Shown: positions 8,522 to 18,158, counted from the stretch's first letter. The stretch: DNA of 64,000 nucleotides from Halorubrum alkaliphilum (GCF_017873815.1 NZ_JAGGKQ010000008.1:28333-92332); one strand, 5' to 3'. Program-made: numbers and translations. Notes: generated by a model from the sequence alone, not told the origin.

Positions 8522-9257
8522 CCACACCCTCGCGGTCGAGGGGCTCACGAAGCGGTACGGCGACACCGTCGCGCTCGACGGGGTCGACCTGACGGTCGAG
8601 GAGGGGGAGTTCGTCGCGGTCGTCGGCCCCTCCGGCTGCGGGAAGTCGACCCTGCTGCGTGTGCTGTCCGGACTAGAGGAGCACTTCGAGGGTCGTGCCG
8701 CGGTCGACGGGGTCGACGTCCGCGACGGCGGTAGCGACGCGGTCGGGATGGTGTTTCAGGAGCCCCGGCTCCTCGCGTGGGCGGACGTGCGCGAGAACGT
8801 CGCGGTCGGACTCCCGAGCGGGGTCGACCGCGGCGACGCCGCCGCCCGCGACCGCGTCGACGACCTGATCGAGACGGTCGGTCTCGACGGGTTCGCCGGG
8901 AGTCGTCCGAGCGAGCTCTCCGGCGGGATGGCCCAGCGCGTGTCGCTGGCGCGGGGGCTCGCGTATCGGCCCGAGGTGTTGCTGCTCGACGAGCCGTTCT
9001 CCGCGCTCGACCAGCTCACCAAGTACGAACAGCAGGACAACCTCTTGGAGGTGTGGGCCGAGCAGGGGACGACGATCGCACTCGTCACGCACGACGTGGA
9101 GGAGGCGGCGTACCTCGCCGACCGCGTCGTCGTGCTCGGTGGCCAGCCGGGGACCGTCGAGACGGTGGTCGACGTGGACGCACCGCGCCCGCGCGACCGG
9201 ACCGACCCGGAGCTGCTCGCGGCTCGAGACGCGATCACGGACGCGCTCGGGCTGTGA
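8505..9257 (+). CDS. ABC transporter ATP-binding protein (SsuB/TauB type)
   Basis: A 250-residue ATPase of the importer. Walker A is GPSGCGKST (about residue 41), the Q-loop is VFQEPRLLAW, the signature is ELSGGMAQR, Walker B is VLLLDEPFSALD and the switch is LVTHDVEEA. The GTG start at 8505 overlaps the permease gene by 17 nt. Family and gene order match aliphatic sulfonate/nitrate/taurine systems. The operon ends here; the next 500 bp hold only repeat copy B and the leuA promoter. Confidence 0.95.
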   Translation: MSSTGDHTLAVEGLTKRYGDTVALDGVDLTVEEGEFVAVVGPSGCGKSTLLRVLSGLEEHFEGRAAVDGVDVRDGGSDAVGMVFQEPRLLAWADVRENVAVGLPSGVDRGDAAARDRVDDLIETVGLDGFAGSRPSELSGGMAQRVSLARGLAYRPEVLLLDEPFSALDQLTKYEQQDNLLEVWAEQGTTIALVTHDVEEAAYLADRVVVLGGQPGTVETVVDVDAPRPRDRTDPELLAARDAITDALGL

Positions 9258-9369
9258 GACGACTTCGTTGTAATCCTCTCCTCCAGATACATCTGAACCA
9301 ACCGTTCGGTGAAGAGTGCGTAGTGATCGACTCCGGGAGTGGGTCTCGCCATACGGCCTGGTAGTTATT

Positions 9370-9600
9370 TATACGTGAACTAGTGGTGTTGCTGGCGGCT
9401 GTTCATATATAGTTGCGGTGATATCTGCTGCTTTCAGACCCCAGCTGATTCGTTTATAAGCAGTTGACGACGAATAGACGGTGGACACCTCCAAAGCGCC
9501 AGCCTGCTCCTCTGTGTCCCACCCTGCCGGCCACCTCGTCGGCCCGCTCGGAGCCGCGCGCCAGCGACGACCGGAGTGAAACGAACGTCTATTCTCCTTA
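9370..9600 (+). repeat. Dispersed repeat, copy B (forward orientation)
   Basis: Non-coding region in the 525-bp gap between the ABC operon and leuA. It begins with GTGGTGTTGCTGGCGGCTGT (9383 on) before a TATA-like CATATATA. It then has a TTTATAA box (9453-9459) with exactly 35 nt to CCTCCAAAGCGCCAGCC (from 9488). The first block is almost identical to the start of the copy at 63.54 kb; the second matches all copies. Downstream of 9505 it diverges, keeping only GAGTGAAACGAACG-like fragments. Ends are approximate. From 9600 to 9750 I see only AT-rich runs (for example TATATATTATATAAGG near 9644-9662) and no gene. Confidence 0.7.
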
Positions 9601-9783
9601 TTAACCCGGTTCCGAAACGGCAGAACGGCTTGGAGACGAGTTTGGTATATATTATATAAGGTATTGCGGTGGCGTTGAGGTACTGCGGTTTTCCGGTTTC
9701 GGGTGGGCTGTCGGACGGTCCGCGTCGGTCGAATGTTGCGAGCGGCGGAACCTTTAAGTAGCGGTACCCGCTGGTGTGAGTCG

Positions 9784-11005
9784 ATGACAGACATCACGGA
9801 GGATTCGTCGGACACCCCGGCGGGTCGAGTTCTTCCAGGGCACGATAGCTTCTAACATCGATATCGGTCCTGTACGGATCTTCGACACGACGTTACGAGA
9901 CGGCGAACAGTCACCACGGACATCGTTCAGCTACGACGAGAAACGCCGCATAGCGGCGACGCTGGACGACATGAACACCCACGTCATCGAGGCGGGGTTC
10001 CCGGTGAACTCCGAGGCGGAGTTCGAGGCCGTGAGCGATATCGCGAGCGCGACGGACACCACCGTCTGTGGACTGGCCCGCGTCGTCGAGGGCGACATCG
10101 ACGCTGCCATCGACGCCGGCGTCGAGATGGTCCACGTGTTCGTCTCCACCAGCGACGTCCAACTCGAGGACTCAATGCACGCCACCCGCGAGGAGGCGAA
10201 ATCGCGGGCGGTCGACGCCGTCGAGCAGGTGAAAGACGCCGGCGTCGAGTGTATGTTCTCGCCGATGGACGCGACGCGGACCGACCCCGACTACCTGATC
10301 GACATCGTCGAGGCGGTATCCGACGCGGGCACCGACTGGATCAACATCCCGGACACCTGCGGCGTCGGGATGCCGACCAGCTTCGGGAAGACGGTGAAGG
10401 CGGTCGTCGAGGCGACGGACGCGCGCGTCGACGTCCACACCCACGACGACTTCGGGATGGCCGCGGCGAACGCGGTCGTCGGCTTCGAGAACGGTGCGGA
10501 GCAGGCGCAGGTGTCGGTCAACGGGATCGGCGAGCGCGCCGGCAACGCCGCCTACGAGGAGGTCGTGATGGCGGTCGAGTCGGTGTACGGCGTCGACACC
10601 GGCATCGATACGACACAGATCACGAAGTTGGCCCGGATCGTCGAGGAGGCCTCGGACATCCCGGTGCCGGCGAACAAGCCGATCACCGGGCGGAACGCGT
10701 TCGCCCACGAGTCGGGCATCCACGCCGCGGGCGTCATCGAGAACGCCGATACGTTCGAACCCGGCGTGATGACGCCGGAGATGGTCGGCGCGGAACGCGA
10801 GTTCGTGTTGGGTAAACACACGGGCACCCACAGCGTCCGAAAACACCTCGTCGAGGCGGGCTTCGACCCCACCGAGGGCGAGGTGCGCGAGATCACCAAA
10901 CGCGTCAAGGAGTACGGCTCCGGTAAGCGGCAGGTGACTGCGGGCGACGTGGAGCGGTTCGCCCGGGAGGTCGACGTCAACCGCGAGGAGGAGGTCCGTC
11001 TCTGA
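9784..11005 (+). pseudogene. leuA: 2-Isopropylmalate synthase with an apparent frameshift near the N-terminus
   Basis: Encodes a DRE-TIM/LeuA-type condensing enzyme, first step of leucine synthesis. ATG 9784 follows a TTTAAG box at about -32 and reads MTDITEDSSDTPAG, but then hits TAA at 9853. The catalytic frame reads VEFFQGTIASN...RIFDTTLRDGEQSPR from about 9824 and stays open to 11005. It has no ATG, GTG or TTG before 9971, and a start at 9971 would lose the essential DTTLRDGEQ metal/substrate motif. Removing one G from 9822-9824 would join the two frames. The rest is intact: HTHDDFGMA, NGIGERAGNA and HESGIHAAGV. It is about 407 residues and lacks a long regulatory domain, so a CimA/homocitrate-type role is possible. 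It is either truly broken, a sequencing error or recoded. Confidence 0.78.
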
Positions 11006-11130
11006 TGGCCTCCCCCGCGGACGCCGCGATCGCTCCGCAGCCGCTGCGCCGGGATCACCGGACCGGATTCGGTACGGAGTCGATCGTGGGCCGAACTGTC
11101 GTGTTGAATGATACCACAACTCGACAGACA

Positions 11131-11136
11131 TTTATA
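11131..11136 (+). promoter_or_regulatory. TATA box of the ilvB leader transcript
   Basis: TTTATA stands about 26 nt before the ATG of the short leader ORF at 11162, the standard haloarchaeal distance to a transcription start. It implies a leaderless transcript that begins at or just before that ATG and continues to ilvB. Confidence 0.65.
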
Positions 11137-11161
11137 CGCGGCTGCCATCAGCCTAGTCTAC

Positions 11162-11236
11162 ATGCGACGGAACGCGACGACACGGGCACTCCCCGGCGTA
11201 GCCGCGGCCGTCGCGACGATTATTGTAGGGGTATAA
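11162..11236 (+). CDS. Candidate 24-residue leader peptide upstream of ilvB
   Basis: A short ORF starting MRRNATTRALPG and ending AAAVATIIVGV, then TAA. The closing codons are GTC GCG ATT ATT GTA GGG GTA with an ACG before the first ATT. Ile and Val are the products of the downstream ilv genes, and ATT and GTA are used much less in neighbouring genes than ATC and GTC/GTG. The ATG lies about 26 nt after a TATA box, so it would be translated from the first nucleotides of the mRNA. Its stop codon falls in the loop of the hairpin at 11224-11245. The layout resembles bacterial ilv leader peptides. Function is inferred; the ORF is too short for statistics. Confidence 0.5.
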   Translation: MRRNATTRALPGVAAAVATIIVGV

Positions 11237-11245
11237 GCCCCTACA
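11224..11245 (+). terminator. Hairpin at the end of the leader ORF, candidate attenuator
   Basis: TGTAGGGG (11224-11231) and CCCCTACA (11238-11245) form a perfect 8-bp stem with a 6-nt loop that contains the leader TAA. A pyrimidine-rich run (CTACCCCTTCCTC) follows. The downstream TACCCC (11247-11252) can pair alternatively with GGGGTA (11228-11233), so two mutually exclusive structures are possible. A ribosome stalled on the Ile/Val codons would cover the left arm. About 128 nt separate the hairpin from the ilvB ATG. It has no long T run, so termination strength is uncertain. Confidence 0.45.
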
Positions 11246-11372
11246 CTACCCCTTCCTCACCGACCCGACGTATCGACGAACGCCGACGACCGGGCCCGGA
11301 ACCGCCCGTCTGTCGGCCGTTCGGATCGAACGACGCTCGTACCCGAGAGACACCAACACACCACACACGACG

Positions 11373-13220
11373 ATGAGCGATTCAGCAGCACACCAACGAG
11401 ATGACGACCCCGAGGAGACGGAGCCGCCGTCAGCGTCCGACGCGGACGGATCGGGGGACGGATCGGACCCGACGACTACCGGTACACCGGACGCGGACGG
11501 CACAGAGCCGACGGACGGAACGAACGCGACCGGCGCGACATCGGTCGTCTCCGCGCTCGAAGCCGCGGGCGCGGAGACGGCCTTCGGCGTGCAGGGCGGG
11601 GCGATCATGCCTGTCTACGACGCCTTATATAGCTCGTCGATCCGGCACGTGACGATGGCCCACGAGCAGGGCGCGGCGCACGCCGCCGACGCGTACGGCG
11701 TCGTCGCCGGCGAGCCCGGCCTCTGTCTGGCCACGTCCGGTCCCGGCGCGACCAACCTCGTCACCGGTATCGCCGACGCCGACATGGACAGCGACTCCAT
11801 GCTCGCGTTGACCGGGCAGGTCCCGACCGAGTTCGTCGGCAACGACGCCTTCCAGGAGACGGACACGGTCGGCGTCACTCGGCCGATCACGAAACACAAC
11901 TACTTCGCGGGTGACGCCGATTCGGTCGGCGACGTTGTCGGGGAGGCGTTCGAGCTGTCGCGAGTCGGTCGCCCCGGCCCGACGCTCGTCGACCTCCCGA
12001 AGGACGTCACACAGGAAGAGACCGACGAAACGCCCGGTCCGGCGGAGGCACCGCCCGGAACCGACCCGAACCCGGAGGCACGGGCGGACGCGGTGGAGGC
12101 GGCCGCGCGGGCGATCGAGCGAGCCGACCGTCCGGTCTGTCTGTTCGGCGGCGGCGTTATCAAGGGCGAGGCGAGCGACGCCGCGCGCTCGTTCGCACGA
12201 ACCTACGAGATTCCGGTGACGACGACGATGCCGGGGATCGGCTCGTTCCCCGAGGACGACGACCTGTGTCTCTCGTGGGCAGGCATGCACGGCACCGGCT
12301 ACGCCAACATGGCGATCACGCACACCGACTGCCTGATCGCGGTCGGAACCCGGTTCGACGACCGGCTCACCGGCGGCATCGACACGTTCGCGCCGGAGGC
12401 GGAGGTCGTTCACATCGACATCGACCCCGCCGAGATATCGAAGAACGTTCACGCCGACTATCCGCTGGTTGGCGACGCGGAGACGGTCCTCGAACAGCTG
12501 ACGGCCGCGATCCGAACCGTGCCGGACGCCGACGAGTGGCGCGAGCAGTGTCTGGAGTGGCAGGAGACGTATCCGATGACGTACGCCACGCCCGACGACG
12601 AGCCGCTCAAGCCACAGTTCGTCGTCGAAGCGTTCGACGAGGCAACCGACGACGACACGATCGTGACGACGGGGGTCGGCCAACACCAGATGTGGGCCTC
12701 ACAGTTCTGGACGTACACCGAACCTCGTACGTGGGTCTCCTCACACGGGCTCGGCACGATGGGATACGGATTGCCCGCCGCGATCGGCGCGCGCGTCGCC
12801 GCCGACACCATGGGTGACCCCGACCGCGACGTGATCTGTTTCGACGGCGACGGATCCTTCCTGATGACGCTCCAGGAGCTGTCGGTCGCGGTCCGTGAGG
12901 ACCTCGACATTACCGTCGCGGTTCTCAACAACGAGTATATCGGGATGGTCCGGCAGTGGCAGGACGCCTTCTACGAGGGGCGCCACATGGCCTCCGAGTA
13001 CAACTGGATGCCCGAGTTCGACAAGCTCGCCGAGGCGTTCGGCGCGCTCGGGATCCGTGTCGACGGCTACGACGAGGTCGCACCCGCGGTCGAGGAGGCG
13101 CTCGCGTACGACGGTCCGGCTGTCATCGACTTCCACGTCGACCCAGAGGAGAACGTCCTGCCGATGGTGCCGAGCGGCGGCGCGAACGGGCAGTTCGCCC
13201 TCTCGGAGGATCAGCTATGA
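11373..13220 (+). CDS. ilvB: Acetolactate synthase, large (catalytic) subunit
   Basis: A ThDP/FAD enzyme of 615 residues that makes 2-acetolactate and 2-aceto-2-hydroxybutyrate for valine/leucine and isoleucine. The first 50 residues are an acidic, low-complexity extension (DDDPEETEPPSASDADGSGD). The catalytic core starts at ATSVVSALEAAGAETAFGVQGG. AHEQGAAHAADAY carries the catalytic Glu, and FDGDGSFLMT ... VLNNEYIGMVRQWQ is the ThDP/Mg site, with SWAGMHGTGYAN in the FAD domain. Its stop overlaps the ilvN start (ATGA), so the subunits are coupled. The leader ORF and hairpin upstream suggest control by branched-chain amino acids. Confidence 0.95.
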   Translation: MSDSAAHQRDDDPEETEPPSASDADGSGDGSDPTTTGTPDADGTEPTDGTNATGATSVVSALEAAGAETAFGVQGGAIMPVYDALYSSSIRHVTMAHEQGAAHAADAYGVVAGEPGLCLATSGPGATNLVTGIADADMDSDSMLALTGQVPTEFVGNDAFQETDTVGVTRPITKHNYFAGDADSVGDVVGEAFELSRVGRPGPTLVDLPKDVTQEETDETPGPAEAPPGTDPNPEARADAVEAAARAIERADRPVCLFGGGVIKGEASDAARSFARTYEIPVTTTMPGIGSFPEDDDLCLSWAGMHGTGYANMAITHTDCLIAVGTRFDDRLTGGIDTFAPEAEVVHIDIDPAEISKNVHADYPLVGDAETVLEQLTAAIRTVPDADEWREQCLEWQETYPMTYATPDDEPLKPQFVVEAFDEATDDDTIVTTGVGQHQMWASQFWTYTEPRTWVSSHGLGTMGYGLPAAIGARVAADTMGDPDRDVICFDGDGSFLMTLQELSVAVREDLDITVAVLNNEYIGMVRQWQDAFYEGRHMASEYNWMPEFDKLAEAFGALGIRVDGYDEVAPAVEEALAYDGPAVIDFHVDPEENVLPMVPSGGANGQFALSEDQL

Positions 13221-13900
13221 GCGGCCACACGTCCGGGTCGACCGACGGCGACGAGGAGCGGACGGCCGGTATGCCCGGTCCCGCTCCCGAGGACCGACCC
13301 CATCCCGAGGGACGACGGAACCTCGAAGGAACCCGTATCGACCCCGTCGTCGAGGCGGAACACGACACCCGGCGCGCGGTCATCTCCGCGCTCGTCGAGG
13401 ACGAACCCGGCGTGCTCGCGCGCGTCTCCGGGCTCGTCTCACGGCGACAGTTCAACATCGAGAGCCTGACGGTCGGTCCGACGACCGTGGAGGGTCACTC
13501 CCGGATCACGATGGTCGTCGAGGAGACCGACCCCGGGATCGACCAGATCGAGAAACAGACCGCGAAGCTGAAGCCCGTCATCTCCGTCGGCGAGGTGTCC
13601 GGAAACGCGATCACTTCGGAACTCGTCTTGCTCAAGGTACAGGGCGACGAACCCGATAAGGTCCACGCGGTCACGGAGATGTACGACGGAACGACGCTCG
13701 ACGCCGATAGCGAGACCATCACCGTCGAACTCACGGGCGACGAGACGACGATCGACGACGCGCTCGACGCGTTCGACCAGTTCGGGATCATCGAGATAGC
13801 CCGGACGGGGCAGACCGCGCTCGCGCAGGGGACCGTCCCCACCGCACCAGGAGAGAAACCCGGCACGGCCGGCGAACCGACGACGCCGAACACCAACTAG
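13217..13900 (+). CDS. ilvN: Acetolactate synthase, small (regulatory) subunit
   Basis: A 227-residue ACT-domain subunit that binds the catalytic subunit and normally mediates valine feedback. The ACT domain begins near residue 53 ([22 protein letters not shown] ... [12 protein letters not shown]), followed by the second ferredoxin-like region ([11 protein letters not shown] ... [13 protein letters not shown]). It has a haloarchaeal acidic N-terminal extension of about 50 residues and a Pro/Thr-rich tail. ATG 13217 overlaps the ilvB stop by 4 nt. An upstream in-frame extension would run through ilvB and is rejected. Confidence 0.93.
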   Translation: MSGHTSGSTDGDEERTAGMPGPAPEDRPHPEGRRNLEGTRIDPVVEAEHDTRRAVISALVEDEPGVLARVSGLVSRRQFNIESLTVGPTTVEGHSRITMVVEETDPGIDQIEKQTAKLKPVISVGEVSGNAITSELVLLKVQGDEPDKVHAVTEMYDGTTLDADSETITVELTGDETTIDDALDAFDQFGIIEIARTGQTALAQGTVPTAPGEKPGTAGEPTTPNTN

Positions 13901-13907
13901 ACACATA

Positions 13908-14966
13908 ATGCCAGCAGACGACACACAAACGTTCGATTCGACAGTATACTACGACGACGACGCGGACCCGAGTCACATCGCCGACAAGACGGTGGCCGTA
14001 CTCGGCTACGGCTCGCAGGGCCACGCGCACGCACAGAACCTCTCCGAGAGCGGCGTCAACGTGGTCGTCGGCCTCCGCGAGAGTAGCTCCTCCCGGACGG
14101 CCGCCGAGAGCGACGGACTCCGCGTGGAGACCCCTGCGGACGCGGCCGCGGAGGCCGACGTCGTGAGCGTGCTCGTTCCCGATACCGTCCAGCCGGACGT
14201 ATACGAGAACGCTGTTGAGCCGAACCTGGAGGCGGGCGACACGCTCCAGTTCGCACACGGGTTTAACATCCACTACAACCAGATCCAGCCGCCCGAGGAC
14301 GTCGACGTGACGATGGTTGCGCCGAAGTCGCCGGGCCACCTCGTCCGCCGTAACTACGAGAACGACGAGGGGACGCCCGGCCTGCTTGCGGTGTATCAGG
14401 ACGCGACCGGCGACGCGCACGACGAGGGGCTCGCGTACGCGGCCGCGATCGGTTGTACCCGTGCCGGCGTCGTCGAGACATCGTTCCGCGAGGAGACTGA
14501 GACCGACCTGTTCGGCGAGCAGGCCGTCCTCTGTGGCGGCGTCACCTCGCTGGTGAAACAGGGGTACGAGACGCTCGTCGACGCCGGCTACTCCCCGGAA
14601 ATGGCGTACTTCGAGTGTCTCAACGAGCTCAAGCTCATCGTCGACCTGATGTACGAGGACGGGCTCGGCGGTATGTGGGACTCCGTCTCCGACACCGCCG
14701 AGTACGGCGGGCTCACGCAGGGCGACGTGGTCGTCGACGAACACGCCCGCGAGAACATGGAGGAGGTCTTAGAGAAGGTCCAGAACGGCCAGTTCGCCCG
14801 CGAGTGGATCGCGGAGAACCAGGCGGGACGACCCTCCTACACGCAGCTCCGGACCGCGGAGAAGAACCACGAGATCGAGGCCGTCGGCGAGGAGCTTCGC
14901 GGGCTGTTCGCGTGGCAGGACGAGAGCGAGGAGGACGACGAGGAGACGGCCGAGGTGACGGCCTGA
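13908..14966 (+). CDS. ilvC: Ketol-acid reductoisomerase
   Basis: A 352-residue class I enzyme that isomerises and reduces acetohydroxy acids with NAD(P)H and Mg2+. The dinucleotide site is [15 protein letters not shown] with a following [12 protein letters not shown] loop that sets cofactor preference. Next come [15 protein letters not shown] and APKSPGH. The knotted helical C-terminal domain has [27 protein letters not shown] and an acidic haloarchaeal tail. It begins 7 nt after ilvN and its stop overlaps the leuC start by one base. Confidence 0.96.
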   Translation: MPADDTQTFDSTVYYDDDADPSHIADKTVAVLGYGSQGHAHAQNLSESGVNVVVGLRESSSSRTAAESDGLRVETPADAAAEADVVSVLVPDTVQPDVYENAVEPNLEAGDTLQFAHGFNIHYNQIQPPEDVDVTMVAPKSPGHLVRRNYENDEGTPGLLAVYQDATGDAHDEGLAYAAAIGCTRAGVVETSFREETETDLFGEQAVLCGGVTSLVKQGYETLVDAGYSPEMAYFECLNELKLIVDLMYEDGLGGMWDSVSDTAEYGGLTQGDVVVDEHARENMEEVLEKVQNGQFAREWIAENQAGRPSYTQLRTAEKNHEIEAVGEELRGLFAWQDESEEDDEETAEVTA

Positions 14967-16426
14967 TGAGCGAGGGGACGCTGTACGACGAGGTATGGGA
15001 GAAACACAAGGTCACGGAGCTGCCGAACGGACAGGACCAGCTGTTCATCGGCCTCCATCTCGTTCACGAGGTGACGAGCCCGCAGGCGTTCGGCATGCTT
15101 CGCGAGCGTGACCTCGATGTTGCGTACCCGGATCGGACGTTTGCGACGACCGATCACATCGCGCCCACGGAGGCCGAAAAGCGTGAGCGACCGCTGGCCG
15201 ATGACCAGGCCGAAGAGATGCTCTCCGCGCTCGAACGCAACACGAGCGAGAGCGGGATCACCTTCTTCGGCTTCGAGTCCGGCAAACAGGGGATCACGCA
15301 CGTCGTCGCGCCCGAGTTGGGACTCTCCCAGCCGGGAATGACCGTCGCCTGCGGCGACAGCCACACCGCGACCCACGGCGCGTTTGGGTCTATCGGGGTC
15401 GGCATCGGCACGAGCCAGATCCGTGACGTGCTCGCGACGGGCTGTATCGCGGCTGACAAACAGAAGGTCCGCCGGATCGAAGTCGAGGGCGAACTCGGCG
15501 AGGGCGTCTACGCCAAGGACGTGATCATGAAAGTGATCCAGGACCTCGGCGTCGACGGCGGCGTCGGCCACGTCTACGAGTACGGCGGCCCCGCGATCGA
15601 GGCGCTCGACATGGAGGGGCGGCTCGCGGTGTGTAACATGTCCATCGAAGGCGGTGCCCGCGCCGGCTACGTCAACCCGGACGAGACGACCTACGAGTAC
15701 CTCCGCGGACGCGAGTACGTCCCCGAGGGCGAGGCGTTCGAGGAGCGGAAGGCGTACTGGGAGTCGATACGGTCGGACGACGACGCCGAGTACGACGACG
15801 TGGTCACGGTCGACGCCGACGGGATCGACCCGATGGTCACCTGGGGGATCAACCCCGGACAGGTGATCGAGATCACCGACCGCGTCCCGCATCCCGACGA
15901 CTTCGAGGCGCGGACGGACCGGGAGGCGGCCGAGCAGGCGCTCGATCACATGGCGATCGATCCCGGACAGTCGATGGTCGGGTACGACGTCGACGTGGCC
16001 TTCCTCGGCACCTGTACGAACGGCCGCCTCTCCGACTTCGCCGAGGCCGCGAAGGTACTGGAGGGCCACACGGTCGACGAGGGCGTGCGTGCGCTGGCGG
16101 TTCCCGGCTCCGAGACCGTCCGCCAGCAGTGTGAGGAGCGCGGCATCGACGAGACGTTCATCAACGCCGGCTTCCAGTGGCGGCGCGCCGGCTGCTCGAT
16201 GTGTCTCGCGATGAACGACGACGCTCTGGAGGGCGACGAGGTCTGCGCGTCCTCCTCGAACCGGAACTTCATCGGCCGGCAGGGATCGAAGGACGGTCGG
16301 ACCGTGCTGATGAGTCCGGCGATGGTCGCGGCCGCGGCCGTCGAGGGTGAGGTCGTCGACGCTCGCGACTATCTGGACGACGAGCCGGCCGGCGGTGCCG
16401 GCGGCGTCGAGGAGGTGGCTGACTGA
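14966..16426 (+). CDS. leuC: 3-Isopropylmalate dehydratase, large subunit
   Basis: An aconitase-family subunit of 486 residues for the second step of leucine synthesis. The cysteine ligands of the [4Fe-4S] cluster appear in FLGTCTNGR and RRAGCSMCLAMN; substrate-site motifs include ACGDSHTATHGAFGSIGVGIGT and the final SSSNRNFIGRQGS. ATG 14966 overlaps the ilvC stop (TGATG) and its own stop overlaps leuD, so all three are translated from one message. The open frame reaching back to 14615 is a shadow inside ilvC. Confidence 0.95.
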   Translation: MSEGTLYDEVWEKHKVTELPNGQDQLFIGLHLVHEVTSPQAFGMLRERDLDVAYPDRTFATTDHIAPTEAEKRERPLADDQAEEMLSALERNTSESGITFFGFESGKQGITHVVAPELGLSQPGMTVACGDSHTATHGAFGSIGVGIGTSQIRDVLATGCIAADKQKVRRIEVEGELGEGVYAKDVIMKVIQDLGVDGGVGHVYEYGGPAIEALDMEGRLAVCNMSIEGGARAGYVNPDETTYEYLRGREYVPEGEAFEERKAYWESIRSDDDAEYDDVVTVDADGIDPMVTWGINPGQVIEITDRVPHPDDFEARTDREAAEQALDHMAIDPGQSMVGYDVDVAFLGTCTNGRLSDFAEAAKVLEGHTVDEGVRALAVPGSETVRQQCEERGIDETFINAGFQWRRAGCSMCLAMNDDALEGDEVCASSSNRNFIGRQGSKDGRTVLMSPAMVAAAAVEGEVVDARDYLDDEPAGGAGGVEEVAD

Positions 16427-17049
16427 TGGCCCCCGACACAGACACGGGCGCAGATCAGCACATCACAGAGGTTGGGGGGACTGGCGTACCGATCCCCGGC
16501 GACGACGTGGACACCGACCAGATCCTGCCGGCGAAGTTTATGAAAGAGGTCACGTTCGACAATATGGCGGACTACCTCTTTTACGACGCCCGGCGGGACG
16601 ACGACGGCGAGTTCAACGATCACCCGCTCAACCGGTTTGAGGGCGCATCGATCGCGGTCGTCAACTCCAACTTCGGCTGTGGCTCCTCGCGAGAGCACGC
16701 GCCGCAGGCGATGATGCGGTGGGGGATCGACGGCGTGATCGGCGAGTCGTACGCGGAAATCTTCCGAGACAACTGTAAGTCGCTCGGCATCCCCGCAGTG
16801 ACGACCGACCACGAGACGGTCGTCGAACTACAGGAGTGGATCGAGGCGAACCCCGACGGCGACGTCGAGATCGACGTGGAAGCGAAGACGGTCACCTACG
16901 GCGATACGACGATCGACGTCGACATCGACGGGGCGATGCGCGAGGCGCTCGTCGACGGGATCTGGGACACGACGGCGCTGATGTACTCGAACCGGAGCAA
17001 GGTCGACGCGACGGTCGACGGGCTCCCGTACGTCGAGGGTGACGACTGA
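16426..17049 (+). CDS. leuD: 3-Isopropylmalate dehydratase, small subunit
   Basis: A 207-residue swivelling domain partner of LeuC. Typical motifs are DVDTDQILPAKFMKEV near residue 27, NFGCGSSREHAPQAMM near residue 83 for substrate binding, and GESYAEIFRDNCKSLGI. It starts at the base shared with the leuC stop and ends directly before the leuB ATG. The heterodimer converts 2- to 3-isopropylmalate. Confidence 0.95.
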   Translation: MAPDTDTGADQHITEVGGTGVPIPGDDVDTDQILPAKFMKEVTFDNMADYLFYDARRDDDGEFNDHPLNRFEGASIAVVNSNFGCGSSREHAPQAMMRWGIDGVIGESYAEIFRDNCKSLGIPAVTTDHETVVELQEWIEANPDGDVEIDVEAKTVTYGDTTIDVDIDGAMREALVDGIWDTTALMYSNRSKVDATVDGLPYVEGDD

Positions 17050-18048
17050 ATGGTTGAGGAGATCGTCGTCATCGAGGGTGACGGCATCGGGCAGGAGGTC
17101 GTTCCGGCGGCCATCGACGTGTTGGAGGCGATCGAGCCGGAGTTCGAGTTCGTCGAGGCGGACGCGGGCGACGCGACGAAGGCCGAGACCGGCGCGGCGC
17201 TCCCCGATGCGACCTACGAACTGGCGGCGAACGCGGATGCGACGCTGTTCGGCGCGGCCGGTGAGACGGCCGCCGAGGTCATCCTCCCGCTGCGGGAGGC
17301 GGTCGGCTCGTTCGTCAACGTTCGGCCGGCCAAAGCGTATCCCGGCGTCGACGCGCTCCGCCCGGAGACGGACGTGGTCTTCCTCCGGGAGAACACCGAG
17401 GGAGTCTACTCGGGCCACGAGGACCGGCTGAGCGACGACCTCTCGACGCTAACGCGCGTCGTCACCTCTTCCGCCTCGCGCGAACTCGCCGAGTTCGCCT
17501 GCGAGTACGTGATGGAGGGACGCGGACCGGCAAACGGTCCCGAGTCGGGGTTCACGGTCGCGCACAAGGCGAACGTGATGCGCGAGACGGACGGACGCTT
17601 CCGCGAGGAGGTGCTCGCGGTCGCCGAGGAGCGCGGGATCGACGCCGACGAGGAGCTGATGGACGCGTTCGCGACGAAACTCCCGCTGGACCCGACCCAG
17701 TACGGGACGATCGTCTGTCCGAACCTCGCCGGCGACGTGCTCTCGGATCTCGCCGCGGGACTTGTCGGCGGGCTCGGCCTGTTGCCGTCGGCGAACATTG
17801 GTCACGAAAACGCGCTGTTTGAGCCGGTTCACGGTACTGCGCCGGACATCGCGGGCGAGGGGGTTGCCAACCCGACGGCCGCGATCCTCTCGGCCGCGAT
17901 GCTGGTCGAGTACCTCGGCCACCAAGACGAGGCGGCAGCGATCCGGTCCGCCGTGGAGTCGGTTCTCGCGGACGGCCCGCGAACCGGTGATCTCGGCGGG
18001 GACGCAACCACCGAGGGGGTCACCGCCGCGATCATCGAGCGACTGTAG
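17050..18048 (+). CDS. leuB: 3-Isopropylmalate dehydrogenase
   Basis: An NAD-dependent decarboxylating dehydrogenase of 332 residues, third step of leucine synthesis. Motifs: [15 protein letters not shown] at the N-terminus, [12 protein letters not shown] for substrate recognition, [12 protein letters not shown] with the catalytic Lys, [21 protein letters not shown] with metal-binding Asp residues, and [17 protein letters not shown] for NAD. It starts immediately after leuD (0 nt gap) and is the last gene of the cluster. Isocitrate dehydrogenase is a relative, but the short length and context favour LeuB. Confidence 0.94.
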   Translation: MVEEIVVIEGDGIGQEVVPAAIDVLEAIEPEFEFVEADAGDATKAETGAALPDATYELAANADATLFGAAGETAAEVILPLREAVGSFVNVRPAKAYPGVDALRPETDVVFLRENTEGVYSGHEDRLSDDLSTLTRVVTSSASRELAEFACEYVMEGRGPANGPESGFTVAHKANVMRETDGRFREEVLAVAEERGIDADEELMDAFATKLPLDPTQYGTIVCPNLAGDVLSDLAAGLVGGLGLLPSANIGHENALFEPVHGTAPDIAGEGVANPTAAILSAAMLVEYLGHQDEAAAIRSAVESVLADGPRTGDLGGDATTEGVTAAIIERL

Positions 18049-18158
18049 CAGATACGCCCGCTTCGGGCCGATAAATCGATTCTGTGCGAGTTTCGACCGA
18101 TCATTCGCTTCGCCGACGAACCACAAGAGACGAAACCCTGCGGGTCGTTCACCGAGAT

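Noticed and set aside
9784..9855. 23-residue leader peptide for leuA instead of a frameshift
   Set aside because: The peptide has only one Leu and no run of regulatory codons or hairpin, and its first 13 residues fit a LeuA N-terminal extension, so a frameshift explains it better.
11005..11376. 123-residue open frame between leuA and ilvB
   Set aside because: It runs through the leader promoter and hairpin in another frame and has an Arg/Thr-rich non-protein-like sequence.
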